A stretch of 64,000 nucleotides of DNA from Shinella kummerowiae (GCF_009827055.1 NZ_WUMK01000003.1:1-64000), one strand, 5' to 3'; counted from the first letter of the stretch, positions 50,201-59,506 are shown. The notes: generated by a model from the sequence alone, not told the origin. Numbers and translations: made by a program.

Positions 50201-51514
50201 TCAGTAGGCACTCTCGTAGGCTTCGCAGATTTCCGTCTGTGTCTTGCCGGCGAGATAGGCGATTTCACCTTCCTTGTGCTTGACGTAGACATCCGCAAAG
50301 CCTTCCGGAAACCATCCGCAAACCGTCGCATTGCCCTTGAACCGTTGCAGCGCCGCTTCAAGCGTCTGAGGCAGTCGGACGTAACCGCGCGCCGCAAGCG
50401 CCTCCACGCTCAGAAGCGAAAGATCCTCCTGCGTCGCCTCCGGCACCTCCAGCCCCTCCTCGATGCCCTGCACTCCGGCATGAACGATCGCGGCGAGCGT
50501 CAAATGCGGGTTGGCAGTGCCATCGGCGGCGCGGAATTCGAAATTGAACTGGGCCGCGCGAGCGATGTCGCTGATATCGGAGACCGGGCAGATGCGCACC
50601 GAAGCCTCGCGATCGCGGAAGCCGAGATTGTTGAAGGCGGCACTCCAGCGATGCGGCGTGAGACGCAGGTAGGAGACGACGCTCGGCGCGGTGATGGCGA
50701 TAATCGAGTCCAGGTATTTCAGGATGCCGGCCACGAATTTGCCCGCGACATCGGAGAGTTCATGCTTGCCTTCCGGATCGTACGTGACCGGATTGCCAGC
50801 CGAATCCAGCATACTGATATGCACATGCACGCCGTTGCCGACACCGGCCGGATCGCGGATCGGCGTGAAAGTCGGATCATAGCCGAGCTCACGGGCGACG
50901 AGGCCGACGAGTTCGCGGGTGATCAGCGAATGATCGGCAACCGTGACACCCTTCTGCGGGCCCATCGTCACCTCGAACTGACCGGCGCCGAATTCCTTGA
51001 GAATTGTATCGGGCGTGACCCCCGCCTGGCGCATGGCGGCGATGATTGCCTCGCAGAAATGCCGCTCTTCCTGAAAGCCGCCGAGCGTAAAGGCCTTGCC
51101 GATATCGGAGACGAGATGCTTGATCTGGAACTCGTGCTCGAACGCGCCGTAGAGTGTGACGCCCGCCACCCGTTGCAGGCGCTCCAGCGCCGCCTCCAGG
51201 ATGGAGCGCGTGCAGAATTCCCAGGGCCGGCCGTCGGTGTAGCGGATGTTGCCAAGCACGAAATTTTCGTTCGGCGCGCCCTCCTCGCTCTCGATGCTGA
51301 CGCTGGTAGACGGATCGGGAATGAGCACAAGGTCGCCAAGCGACCCGAATGGGCTTTCGGCAATGTTGTCGAAGCAGGTGATCTGAACGTTGGTCGGCGT
51401 CCAGCCGACGCCGCGCTTCAAGCGTTTTTCCATCTGCACCAGCGGAAAAGCCTTGCCGCGCACCTTGCCTGAAAGGTCGCCGCAGCAGGCAACCATCATT
51501 TCCTCACGTTTCAT
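50201..51514 (-). CDS. Glutamine-synthetase-family ligase
   Basis: 437 residues from ATG 51514, whose start overlaps the RpiR stop by 11 nt; the longer frame lacks a site. The GS catalytic core is complete in order: Glu ligands in GAFEHEFQIK, the EVTMGP block, VHVHIS, RLTPHRW, FRDREASVRICP, and NFEFRAADGTANPHL. It lacks the long N-terminus and the adenylylation region of GlnA. Such proteins (PuuA/GlnT/FluG-like) gamma-glutamylate amines rather than ammonia. Together with the amidases nearby it suggests a glutamylate-process-hydrolyse scheme; substrate unknown. Confidence 0.9.
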   Translation of the reverse strand: MKREEMMVACCGDLSGKVRGKAFPLVQMEKRLKRGVGWTPTNVQITCFDNIAESPFGSLGDLVLIPDPSTSVSIESEEGAPNENFVLGNIRYTDGRPWEFCTRSILEAALERLQRVAGVTLYGAFEHEFQIKHLVSDIGKAFTLGGFQEERHFCEAIIAAMRQAGVTPDTILKEFGAGQFEVTMGPQKGVTVADHSLITRELVGLVARELGYDPTFTPIRDPAGVGNGVHVHISMLDSAGNPVTYDPEGKHELSDVAGKFVAGILKYLDSIIAITAPSVVSYLRLTPHRWSAAFNNLGFRDREASVRICPVSDISDIARAAQFNFEFRAADGTANPHLTLAAIVHAGVQGIEEGLEVPEATQEDLSLLSVEALAARGYVRLPQTLEAALQRFKGNATVCGWFPEGFADVYVKHKEGEIAYLAGKTQTEICEAYESAY

Positions 51515-52406
51515 CTGCGTCCCCGTTGATCTTGTCCTGGTCATAGCCCGGCATCTCGAAGCGGATGCCGTCCCAATCCTTGATGCGTTTCTGCGTTGCT
51601 TCCCAATCGGCCTCGGAGACGCGCACAATCAGCGCCTCGACAAGTGCCATGGCGGCCGCCACCGTATCCCAGGCTGTTCCGGCATCGATCGGCAGGGCCA
51701 CGATATGATCGGCGCTGCGGGCGGCCGGTGACATCCACTTGTCGGTGACGACGACGATCGTCGCGCCGCGTTTTTCCGCGATCGTTTCTGCAAGACGTGA
51801 AAGGCTGAGTTGGTAGCGCCGGAAATCGAAGAGCAGCACGACATCCTTCTTGCGCATGCGCAGCACATGTTCCGGCCAGAATTCCGGATTGTCCGCCATG
51901 TGGTAGATGCCGCTGCGAATCTGCCTCAGATGGATCGACAGGAACGCGGCGACATTGTCGCTGACGCGACCACCGAGCAGGAAGATGTTGCGTGACGGAT
52001 CGGCAAGCAGGCCAGCGAGAATGTCGAACTGTGCCTGGGAAACTGTTGCCGTCATTTCCCGCATGACAGCGGAAACGCGGGCGACATATTCCGACAGGAA
52101 TTCAGAATGTCCGACCGGCTTTTGGCTGGATTTCAGGTCGAGCGGTGAGCGCTGCCCCTCCTTCAGCTCGGCGATCAACTGCCGTTGCAGGTCCTGGAAG
52201 CCACTGCAGCCGATCTTGCTGACAAAACGGGTGATCGACGGTGCGCTGACCCCGGTCTTCGCCGCCAGCTCCTGGATGCTCACGAGGCCGGTGAAGGGAT
52301 AGTCGGCAAGGATCGCATTGGCGATCTTGCGCTCGCTCGCGGTCAACTGCGCGGCGGCTTCGCGAATCCTCGTTCGGATCGTCGTTGACGATTTTCCATC
52401 GCTCAT
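51504..52406 (-). CDS. RpiR-family regulator with SIS domain
   Basis: 300 residues from ATG 52406. Residues about 10-90 are an RpiR HTH (ASERKIANAILADYPFTGL, AKTGVSAPSITRFVSKIGCSG); residues about 125-270 a SIS domain (NIFLLGGRVSDNVAAFLSIHL, FRRYQLSLSRLAE, KRGATIVVVTD). SIS domains bind phosphosugars, but RpiR proteins also govern amino-acid and amide catabolism. It is the first gene of the minus-strand operon and is divergent from the plus-strand operon, so it is placed to control both. Confidence 0.92.
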   Translation of the reverse strand: MSDGKSSTTIRTRIREAAAQLTASERKIANAILADYPFTGLVSIQELAAKTGVSAPSITRFVSKIGCSGFQDLQRQLIAELKEGQRSPLDLKSSQKPVGHSEFLSEYVARVSAVMREMTATVSQAQFDILAGLLADPSRNIFLLGGRVSDNVAAFLSIHLRQIRSGIYHMADNPEFWPEHVLRMRKKDVVLLFDFRRYQLSLSRLAETIAEKRGATIVVVTDKWMSPAARSADHIVALPIDAGTAWDTVAAAMALVEALIVRVSEADWEATQKRIKDWDGIRFEMPGYDQDKINGDADET

Positions 52407-52434
52407 TGGCGTTCGTTCCCTTTTGTTGGAGGGG

Positions 52435-52506
52435 ATATTTGCGCCATGAAAAAAAATAGTCAAATGGAAAAATTGTATTGACTATGATTGAGAAATTTCT
52501 TTGACT
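52435..52506. promoter_or_regulatory. Divergent RpiR/amidase control region
   Basis: A perfect inverted repeat ATAGTCAA-N14-TTGACTAT (52456-52463 and 52478-52485), a palindrome AGAAATTTCT (52491-52500) and a further TTGACT at 52501-52506. On the minus strand TTGACT (52463-52458), 17-nt spacer, AAATAT (52440-52435) forms a candidate promoter for the RpiR gene whose -35 lies in the repeat. Confidence 0.6.
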
Positions 52507-52564
52507 GACCTACACAAGAAGCCAGCGCTCGGCCCTCGCCGAGCCGCGTGACGGATATCATTCC

Positions 52565-53371
52565 ATGCTCAGGTTCGCAGGCCGCGACACGACTAGATTG
52601 CTGCAGACGGGCGATCCCGAACCGGTGGAATGGATCAATTCCGCCGGCCCCTCGACGATCTTCCTGACCTGTGAACATGCCGGCCGCGCCGTACCGCAGG
52701 CACTCGGTGATCTGGGTATCCCCGCCGAGGAGATGGAGCGTCATATCGCCTACGACGTCGGCGCCGAGGGCGTGGCGCGTGGACTTGCCGAACGCCTCGA
52801 TGCTGCGCTCATTCTCCAGCGCTACAGCCGCCTCGTCATCGATTGCAACCGCCCACTGGAGGCGAAGGACTGTATTGTCACCCAAAGCGACGGCACGGCG
52901 GTTCCGGTCAACGCCGACATCGCAGATCTCGATCGCTCCCGTCGCTATGTCGAAATCCACCAGCCGCTGCACGAGGCGATCGCCGTGACGCTCGACCAGC
53001 GCCAGGCGATGGGAAAACCGCTGGTTCTTGTCTCAGTGCACAGTTTTACGCCCGTGATGCGTGCGACAGGCGCTGTCCGGGATTTCGAGCTCGGCCTGCT
53101 CTACAATCGCGACGCCCGTCTTGCTGAAGGACTGGCGGAGGCTTTCCGCGCCGCCAATCCGGACGTCACCGTCAAGCTCAACGCGCCGTATCACGTCGAC
53201 GACGTCTCCGATTACACCATCCCCGTGCACGGCGAACGGCGCGGCATTCCGCATGTGCTTATCGAAGTGCGCAACGACCTTATCACCGATGCCCGCGGAC
53301 AAGAGGAATGGGCGGACCGTCTCGCCCGCCCCCTCCGCCTCGCGGCAGACAGAATCGAAGGAAAAGCCTGA
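52565..53371 (+). CDS. N-formylglutamate amidohydrolase-family enzyme
   Basis: 268 residues. FLTCEHAGRAVP near residue 33 and VSVHSFTPVM near 157 are the two hallmark motifs of the FGase (HutG-like) family, with the late segment PHVLIEVRNDLI. Members are zinc-dependent enzymes that hydrolyse N-formyl-L-glutamate or other N-acylated amino acids. There is no histidine-utilisation gene nearby, so a role outside histidine catabolism is likely. Its stop overlaps the next start (TGATG). Confidence 0.9.
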   Translation: MLRFAGRDTTRLLQTGDPEPVEWINSAGPSTIFLTCEHAGRAVPQALGDLGIPAEEMERHIAYDVGAEGVARGLAERLDAALILQRYSRLVIDCNRPLEAKDCIVTQSDGTAVPVNADIADLDRSRRYVEIHQPLHEAIAVTLDQRQAMGKPLVLVSVHSFTPVMRATGAVRDFELGLLYNRDARLAEGLAEAFRAANPDVTVKLNAPYHVDDVSDYTIPVHGERRGIPHVLIEVRNDLITDARGQEEWADRLARPLRLAADRIEGKA

Positions 53372-54021
53372 TGGCCACTGACCATCTCACCACTCGCGAA
53401 ATCCCGCTCGATCCGGCCACATCCGCGATTCTCTTCATTGACGTACAGAACTTTTCCGTCCGCCGTGAGGGCGGCGAGTTCAAGGACGTTTCCGACGCGG
53501 ATATCGGCGGCAAGTACGGCTATTATTTCAAGCGCATCCACGAAATCGCGATCCCGAACATGCAGCGCCTGCTTGGCGGGTTCCGCAAGGCCGGCATCGA
53601 GGTGTTGCACACGACGATCGAAAGCCTGACGAAGGACGGCCGCGACCGCAGCCTCGACTACAAGATCACCGGCTTCAACGTGCCGAAGGACTCTTGGGAC
53701 GGTAAGGTGATCGATGAGCTGGAGCCGCTGGAAGACGAGATCGTCTTCCCGAAAAGCTCGTCGAGTGTCTTCGTTTCCACCCATATCGACTACACGCTGC
53801 GAAATCTCGGTGTGAAGCAACTTGTGCTGTGTGGACTGCTCACCGACCAATGCGTGGAATCGGCAATCCGCGACGCCTGCGATCTCAATTACCTGGTGAC
53901 GCTCGTGCCGGATGCCTGCGGCACCTATTCCGAGGAGCGCCACAACACATCGCTGAGCGCGATCAAGGGCTATTGCCGGCAGATTTCGACCGACGATCTC
54001 CTGAAGGAAATCGGGCAGTAA
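53371..54021 (+). CDS. Isochorismatase-family cysteine amidohydrolase (copy 1)
   Basis: 216 residues from ATG 53371, coupled to the preceding gene. The D-K-C triad of the family is complete: D24 in FIDVQN, K128 in FPKSSSS and C161 in LLTDQCVESA. Cys-hydrolases of this fold include N-carbamoylsarcosine amidase, ureidoacrylate amidohydrolase (RutB), nicotinamidase and biuret hydrolase; Cys with an adjacent Thr-Asp-Gln indicates an amidase rather than an isochorismatase. A paralogue is encoded at 58824-59492. Confidence 0.92.
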   Translation: MATDHLTTREIPLDPATSAILFIDVQNFSVRREGGEFKDVSDADIGGKYGYYFKRIHEIAIPNMQRLLGGFRKAGIEVLHTTIESLTKDGRDRSLDYKITGFNVPKDSWDGKVIDELEPLEDEIVFPKSSSSVFVSTHIDYTLRNLGVKQLVLCGLLTDQCVESAIRDACDLNYLVTLVPDACGTYSEERHNTSLSAIKGYCRQISTDDLLKEIGQ

Positions 54022-54145
54022 AAAGCCTGGAACACAGCGACGGGACGGAAACGAGGAGCATTCGAAAGCGGGCCGCACAACAAAACAAAAAGGCCGGACC
54101 GCTGATCCATTCATTGCCGAAAAGGCATCATTAAGGGGAACGACC

Positions 54146-55315
54146 ATGATGAAGACTTGCACATTGCTTCTGGCGGCGAGTTTTGCGCTCGCCTCTACCG
54201 CAGCTTTTGCCGCCGACGACAAGATCGTGATCGGCGGGGCGCTGTCGATGACAGGCATCCAGGCACCTCTCGACACGCCCGGCTATAACGGCGCGCAGGT
54301 CGCGGTGAAATATCTCAACGACAATGGCGGCGTGCTCGGCAAGCAGATCGAGTTCATCAACATTGACGGCAAGTCCGATCCGGTGACGGTCGGCAACGTC
54401 GCTGTCGAGTTGATCGACAAGGGCGCCCAGGTCATCGTCGCGCCCTGCGATTTCGACTTCGGTTCGCCAGCCAGCCGCGAGGCGCAATCCGCCGGCCTCG
54501 TCGGCATCTCGACCTGCGCATCCGACCCGCTCTATTCTTCCTGGTCGCTCGGCGACAAGCAGTTCACGCTCTCCATGTGGAACACCACGATGGGTGCCAC
54601 GGCCGCCGACTTCGCCTTCAAGGAGAAGGGCTGGAAGACGGCCTATGTCGTCACCGACCAGTTCATCGCCTATACCAAGTCGCTCTCGAAATATTTCGTC
54701 GAGCAGTTCAAGGCGGATGGCGGCGAGGTCATCCTTGAAGACACCTACACGAACGGCGACAACAATTTTTCCGCCCAGCTCGCGCGCCTCCAGGCGTTGG
54801 GCAAGAAGCCGGACGTGATCTTCGTCTCGTCCTACGGCACGGATATCGGCGTGATCATCCGCGCCCTGCGCGAAGTCGGCTATGATGCGCCGATCCTCGG
54901 CGGCGACGCATATGATGATCCGGCCATGCACCAGGCGCTCGGCGAAAAGTTCGGCAACGACGTCTATTTCGTCACGCATACCTGGATGGGCGCGGGCGCG
55001 GATCCGGAAATGGAGAAGTTCATCGGTCTGTACAAGGACATGTTCGGCAAGGACCCGGATACATCCTTCGTCTCGACCGGCTGGGACACGATCATGATGA
55101 TCGCCCAGGCAATTACCGCGGCTGGCTCGACCGATGGTGCGGCCGTTGCCAAGGCGCTGGAAGATGGCCAGTTCAAGCTTCTGACCGGTGAACTCGACTA
55201 CGGAACGAACGAGGAAGGCCATGTGCCGAACAAGGCGGCAGCTTTGATCGAGCTCAAGGGCGGCAAGCCGACCTTCGTGGGGTGGCGCAAGCCGGAAACC
55301 CTGCCGAAGCCCTGA
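54146..55315 (+). CDS. Liv-type periplasmic binding protein (transporter 2)
   Basis: 389 residues from ATG 54146 (AGGGGAACG upstream). Signal peptide MMKTCTLLLAASFALASTAA, cleavage near AFAAD. The mature start KIVIGGALSMTGIQAPLDTPGYNGAQVAVKYLNDNGGV-type segment and DGKSDPVTVGN, ARLQALGKKPDVIFVSSYG identify a LivJ/AmiC-fold receptor. It lies 124 bp after the amidase gene; that gap holds the ribosome site and short T/A-rich tracts but no clear promoter. Confidence 0.93.
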   Translation: MMKTCTLLLAASFALASTAAFAADDKIVIGGALSMTGIQAPLDTPGYNGAQVAVKYLNDNGGVLGKQIEFINIDGKSDPVTVGNVAVELIDKGAQVIVAPCDFDFGSPASREAQSAGLVGISTCASDPLYSSWSLGDKQFTLSMWNTTMGATAADFAFKEKGWKTAYVVTDQFIAYTKSLSKYFVEQFKADGGEVILEDTYTNGDNNFSAQLARLQALGKKPDVIFVSSYGTDIGVIIRALREVGYDAPILGGDAYDDPAMHQALGEKFGNDVYFVTHTWMGAGADPEMEKFIGLYKDMFGKDPDTSFVSTGWDTIMMIAQAITAAGSTDGAAVAKALEDGQFKLLTGELDYGTNEEGHVPNKAAALIELKGGKPTFVGWRKPETLPKP

Positions 55316-55340
55316 TCGTTCCCGTTTACGGGCCGGCTGC

Positions 55341-55387
55341 GCGCATAACCCTTTAAATCGGAACGATTTGAAGAAAGGAATATGCGC
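55341..55387. repeat. Imperfect rhizobial-type palindrome between binding-protein and ATPase genes
   Basis: Outer arms GCGCATA (55341-55347) and TATGCGC (55381-55387), inner arms CTTTAAATCG / CGATTTGAAG around GAA. It resembles a palindrome I remember as common between genes in Rhizobiaceae. Located 25 nt after the binding-protein stop. Confidence 0.7.
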
Positions 55388-55457
55388 AACGAAAAGCGCT
55401 TCAGCAGCAGGCAACGCCTGCAGCTGAGGCGACCGGCCTATCACCTTCGGAAAAGCC

Positions 55458-56192
55458 ATGTCTGAAACGCGCCTCGCGGTAAACGATGTGTCGGTGGAAT
55501 TCACCGGTCTCCGCGCCCTCGACCATGTGTCGCTCTCCGTCTCGACAGGCGAGGTCGTCGGCCTCATCGGGCCGAACGGCTCCGGCAAGACGACGCTCAT
55601 CAATGCCATCACCGGCCAGGTGAAGCTGGCGACCGGCACCATCATGGCCGGCGACACCAGGTTGTCTGGGCTCTCGCCGCGCGAGATCGCGCTGCAAGGC
55701 ATCAGCCGCTCGTTCCAGATCGTGCGGTTGTTCAACACGATGACGGTGCTGGAAAACGTCGAGGCCGCGGCCCTGGCAAAGGGTGCGTCGCTTGCCGTCG
55801 CCGCCGAGCGCGCGAAAGGCCTGCTCAGCGAGCTTGGCCTGACGGCCAAGGCGGACGAGCTGGGCGAAAGCCTGAGTTACGGCGACAAGCGACGTGTGGA
55901 GATCGCCCGGGCACTCGCCGCCGAGCCGCGCTTCCTGCTGCTCGACGAGCCGGCGGCCGGCATGAACGACGCCGAGACGGAAACCCTGCTGCACACCCTC
56001 TCCGAACTGCCGAAGAAACGCGGCCTCGGCCTTCTCATCATCGACCACGACATGGGCCTCATCATGCGCCTCTGCCACCGGCTGCACGTGCTCGCCTCCG
56101 GCCGCACCATCGCGGAAGGGGATGCTGCCCATGTGCGCAGCCACCCGGCCGTCATCGAGGCCTATCTCGGCAAGGGAGCGGCCCATGCTTGA
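55458..56192 (+). CDS. Liv-type ABC ATPase, LivG-like (transporter 2)
   Basis: 244 residues. Walker A GPNGSGKTT, LivG-typical ALQGISRSFQIVRLF, signature LSYGDKRRVEIARAL, Walker B FLLLDEPAAGM. The signature is a LivG-style LSYG form. The start is 142 bp after the binding-protein gene, the gap being occupied by the palindrome at 55341-55387. Confidence 0.94.
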   Translation: MSETRLAVNDVSVEFTGLRALDHVSLSVSTGEVVGLIGPNGSGKTTLINAITGQVKLATGTIMAGDTRLSGLSPREIALQGISRSFQIVRLFNTMTVLENVEAAALAKGASLAVAAERAKGLLSELGLTAKADELGESLSYGDKRRVEIARALAAEPRFLLLDEPAAGMNDAETETLLHTLSELPKKRGLGLLIIDHDMGLIMRLCHRLHVLASGRTIAEGDAAHVRSHPAVIEAYLGKGAAHA

Positions 56193-56892
56193 TGTCAGCG
56201 ACCTCTCCGTCAGCTACGGTACGATCCGCGCCGTACGCGGCATCAGCTTCACCCTGGGCAAGGGCGAACTGGTGAGCCTGCTCGGCGCAAACGGCGCCGG
56301 CAAATCCTCGACGCTCAAATGCATCGCCGGTGCGCTGAAGGCGTCGGGCGGCTCGATCACGCTCGGCGGCAAGGACATTACGTCCGCCAGCCCCGAACAA
56401 GTGGTGCGCGCCGGCCTCGCCACCGTGCCTGAAACCCGCGACGTGTTTCCGGACCTGACAGTCGCCGAAAACCTCATGCTCGGCGCCTATATCCACCGCC
56501 GCGACCAGGCCGGAAATCGGCAAAACCTCGAACGGCTGCACACGCTGTTTCCGCGTCTTGCCGAACGGTCGCACCAGCCAGCCGGCACGCTGTCCGGCGG
56601 CGAGCAACAGATGCTGGTCATCGCCCGCGCGCTGATGTCCCGCCCGACCGTCTTGCTGCTCGACGAACCCTCGCTCGGACTTGCGCCGGCCATCGTCGAG
56701 CGCATCTTCGAGATGATCGAAACGCTGAAAAAGTCCGGCCTCACCATCCTGCTTGTCGAGCAGAACGTGAACCAGGCACTCGCTGTCGCCGATCGCGCCT
56801 ATGTCATGCGGCTCGGCACGGTCGTCACATCAGGCACGCCCGACGAGATCCGCGCGACCAGCGATCTCAGCGCGCACTATCTGGGAGGCTGA
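56185..56892 (+). CDS. Liv-type ABC ATPase, LivF-like (transporter 2)
   Basis: 235 residues from ATG 56185, overlapping the LivG-like stop by 8 nt (AAGGGAG upstream). Walker A GANGAGKSS, signature LSGGEQQM, Walker B VLLLDEPSLGLAP, H-loop VEQN, and the LivF-type VPETRDVFPDLTVAENL. Confidence 0.94.
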   Translation: MLDVSDLSVSYGTIRAVRGISFTLGKGELVSLLGANGAGKSSTLKCIAGALKASGGSITLGGKDITSASPEQVVRAGLATVPETRDVFPDLTVAENLMLGAYIHRRDQAGNRQNLERLHTLFPRLAERSHQPAGTLSGGEQQMLVIARALMSRPTVLLLDEPSLGLAPAIVERIFEMIETLKKSGLTILLVEQNVNQALAVADRAYVMRLGTVVTSGTPDEIRATSDLSAHYLGG

Positions 56893-56895
56893 CCC

Positions 56896-57786
56896 ATGGC
56901 TTTTGCAATCCAGTTCGTCATCGACGTCTTGAGCCTCGGTGGCGCCTATGCGCTGATGGCGCTCGGCCTCGTCATCATCTACGGCATTCTGCGGCTGGTG
57001 AACTTCGCCTATGGCGAACTGATCATGGTCGCCGGCTACACGATGTTCCTGACCAGCGGTTCCGGCCTGCCGTGGATCATCATGGCGGTGCTTGCCGTCG
57101 TCATGGCGATCGTCTTCGGCATCATCACCGACTATGCCGCCTTCCGCCCGGTGCGTGCCAAGTCGGTGACGGCGGTGCTGATCACCTCCTTTGCGTTCTC
57201 CAACCTGTTGCAGAATGCGGCGCTGCTCTTCATCTCACCCCGCCCGCGCAACGTGCCGCTGCCGGAAATTTTTTCCGAGACCGTGTCGATTGGCGGTGCG
57301 ATCACGCCGGTGCGCAACCTCATCACCATCGCTGCATCCATCGTGCTGCTCGCCGCCGTCGCCTTCCTGATGCGCAAGACGACGCTCGGCATCGCCATGC
57401 GCGCGGCGGCGACCAACTTCACCATGGCGCGCATGCTGGGCGTGCCGGCGAACCTCATCATCTCGTCTGCCTTCGCGCTCTCCGGCTTCCTCGCCGGTGT
57501 GGTCGGCATCCTGTGGATCGGCCGCATCGGCACGGTCGTGCCGGGCGTCGGCATGGAGCCGTTGCTGATCGCCTTCATCGCCACGGTCATCGGCGGCATG
57601 CGCAGCCTGCCCGGCGCCGTGGTCGGCGGGTTTCTGCTGGCGCTGATCGACACGACGCTCAACTACTCCCTGTCGCAGGACCTTCTGAAGTTTCGCGACG
57701 CCTTTACCTTCAGCCTCGTCATCGTGATCCTGCTCTGGCGCCCCGAGGGCCTCATCAAGGGTCCGGCGAGCGGTCAACGGACCTGA
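56896..57786 (+). CDS. Liv-type ABC permease, LivH-like (transporter 2)
   Basis: 296 residues, about eight membrane helices. GGAYALMALGLVIIYGILRLVNFAYGE is the LivH signature with the small-residue variation of amide and urea transporters, and MRSLPGAVVGGFLLALI closes the domain. Starts 3 nt after the LivF-like stop. Confidence 0.93.
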   Translation: MAFAIQFVIDVLSLGGAYALMALGLVIIYGILRLVNFAYGELIMVAGYTMFLTSGSGLPWIIMAVLAVVMAIVFGIITDYAAFRPVRAKSVTAVLITSFAFSNLLQNAALLFISPRPRNVPLPEIFSETVSIGGAITPVRNLITIAASIVLLAAVAFLMRKTTLGIAMRAAATNFTMARMLGVPANLIISSAFALSGFLAGVVGILWIGRIGTVVPGVGMEPLLIAFIATVIGGMRSLPGAVVGGFLLALIDTTLNYSLSQDLLKFRDAFTFSLVIVILLWRPEGLIKGPASGQRT

Positions 57787-57798
57787 GGAGCGAACGCC

Positions 57799-58827
57799 AT
57801 GAAACACGCCTATCTCACCGCCCTCATCCTTATCGCCGTCATCCTGATCATCGGTGTCGGCAGCCAACTTCTCGGCATTCGCCTCTATGACCGCATCGCC
57901 ACCAACCTCTTGATCTCCCTGGTGCTGGTCGTCGGGCTTCAGACCTTCATGGGCAATTCCGGCCTGCTCTCCTTCGCCCATATCGGCTTCATGGGGCTTG
58001 GCGCCTATACGTCTGCCGTACTCACCATCCCGGCACAGATGAAAGGAATGGCGCTGCCCGACCTGTACGACTTCATGAAAGTGGTGGAAGTCTCGCCCCT
58101 TGTCGCGATGCTCGCCGCCGGGATTCTCGCCGCAGTCGTTGCCGCGGTCGTCGCCTATCCGTTGATGCGACTTTCCGATGCCGCGTCGGTCATCACCTCG
58201 TTTGCGCTTCTTGTCGTGCTCTACACGATCATGAACAACTGGAGCGCCTTCACCAACGGTCCGCGCACGCTTTTCGGCCTGCCGAAGACGACGGACATGC
58301 CGATCGCTGCCATCGTCGCCGCCATCGTCGTTGTTGTGGCTCTGCTGTTCAAGGAGTCGCGCACCGGCAAGCTCCTGCGCGCGTCGCGCGAAGACGAAGT
58401 GGCGGCCGCGGCGCTTGGCGCCAATATCCCGCATCTGCGCTGGCGCGCCTTCATCCTCGCCGCCTTCATCGCCGGCATCGGCGGTGCGCTGTGGGGGCAC
58501 TTCATCACGTCATTCGCGCCAAAGGCCTTCTATCTCAAGGAGACCTTCCTGATCGTCACCATGCTAGTGATCGGCGGGGCCAACACGGTCACCGGCGCGG
58601 TTGCCGGCACGGTGCTCATCACCATCGCCTATGAGGGCCTGCGCAGCACCGAGGGCGCGATTAACGCCACATCCTTCGGCGCCGGCCAGGTCATCGGGCT
58701 TACCGAAATCGTGCTCGCGCTCGCCATGATCGCCGTGATGATCCTCAAACCCGGCGGTCTCTTCCCGAACCGCGAGATCGGCCACATCATCACCCGCGCC
58801 CGCCGCAAGAAGGAGACCACCGCATGA
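57799..58827 (+). CDS. Liv-type ABC permease, LivM-like (transporter 2)
   Basis: 342 residues, eight to nine hydrophobic helices; FMGNSGLLSFAHIGFMGLGAYTSA is the LivM signature and GALWGHFITSFAPKAFYLKETF, GGANTVTGAVAG occur later. Its stop overlaps the start of the second isochorismatase-like gene by 4 nt, coupling transport and hydrolysis. Confidence 0.93.
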   Translation: MKHAYLTALILIAVILIIGVGSQLLGIRLYDRIATNLLISLVLVVGLQTFMGNSGLLSFAHIGFMGLGAYTSAVLTIPAQMKGMALPDLYDFMKVVEVSPLVAMLAAGILAAVVAAVVAYPLMRLSDAASVITSFALLVVLYTIMNNWSAFTNGPRTLFGLPKTTDMPIAAIVAAIVVVVALLFKESRTGKLLRASREDEVAAAALGANIPHLRWRAFILAAFIAGIGGALWGHFITSFAPKAFYLKETFLIVTMLVIGGANTVTGAVAGTVLITIAYEGLRSTEGAINATSFGAGQVIGLTEIVLALAMIAVMILKPGGLFPNREIGHIITRARRKKETTA

Positions 58828-59492
58828 GCTGGAAAACCACCTACCGCTCCTTCTACTACGCCAATGCCGAGGCGCCGGATGACATCGTGCTCGATCCGCA
58901 GACGACGGCCCTGCTCGTCATCGATATCCAGAACACTTATCTCGACCCGAAGGATACGCCGGAAGAGACCGCCCGCTGGCAACCCTTCTACGACCGTATG
59001 CGCGCAACCGTGATCCCGAACACCGCGCGGCTGATCGACGAATGCCGCAAGCGCAAGGTGGAGGTCATCTACGCCCGCATCGCCTGCCAGAAACCGGACG
59101 GCCGCGACCGGTCGCTGAGCCAGAAGAAACCGGGCTTCAATTACCTGCTGCTGCCGAAAGATCTGCCGGAAGGCCAGGTCGTGCCCGAACTCGAACCACG
59201 CCCCGACGAGATCGTCATCACCAAGACGACAGACAGCGCGCTGACCGGCACGAACCTGCGCCTCATTCTGCACAATATGGGTATCAAGGACGTCATCTGC
59301 TGCGGCATCTTCACCGATCAGTGCGTCTCCTCGACCGTGCGCAGCCTTGCGGACGAAAGTTTCGGCGTGGTCGTCGTCGACGATTGTGGTGCCGCGGCAA
59401 CCGACGACCTGCATCGACGAGAACTGGAGATCATCAACATGATCTACTGCCATGTCGTCCAGCTCGACGAGGTTCTGACCTTCTTCAAATAA
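58824..59492 (+). CDS. Isochorismatase-family cysteine amidohydrolase (copy 2)
   Basis: 222 residues. Triad D34 in VIDIQN, K134 in VITKTTDS, C167 in FTDQCVSS. It shares the KDGRDRSL/PDGRDRSL block and the overall arrangement with copy 1, so the two are paralogues bracketing the transporter genes. ATGA overlap with the permease gene. Probably a cytoplasmic amidase acting on a product different from that of copy 1. Confidence 0.92.
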   Translation: MSWKTTYRSFYYANAEAPDDIVLDPQTTALLVIDIQNTYLDPKDTPEETARWQPFYDRMRATVIPNTARLIDECRKRKVEVIYARIACQKPDGRDRSLSQKKPGFNYLLLPKDLPEGQVVPELEPRPDEIVITKTTDSALTGTNLRLILHNMGIKDVICCGIFTDQCVSSTVRSLADESFGVVVVDDCGAAATDDLHRRELEIINMIYCHVVQLDEVLTFFK

Positions 59493-59506
59493 ACGAGGAA
59501 AGCACG

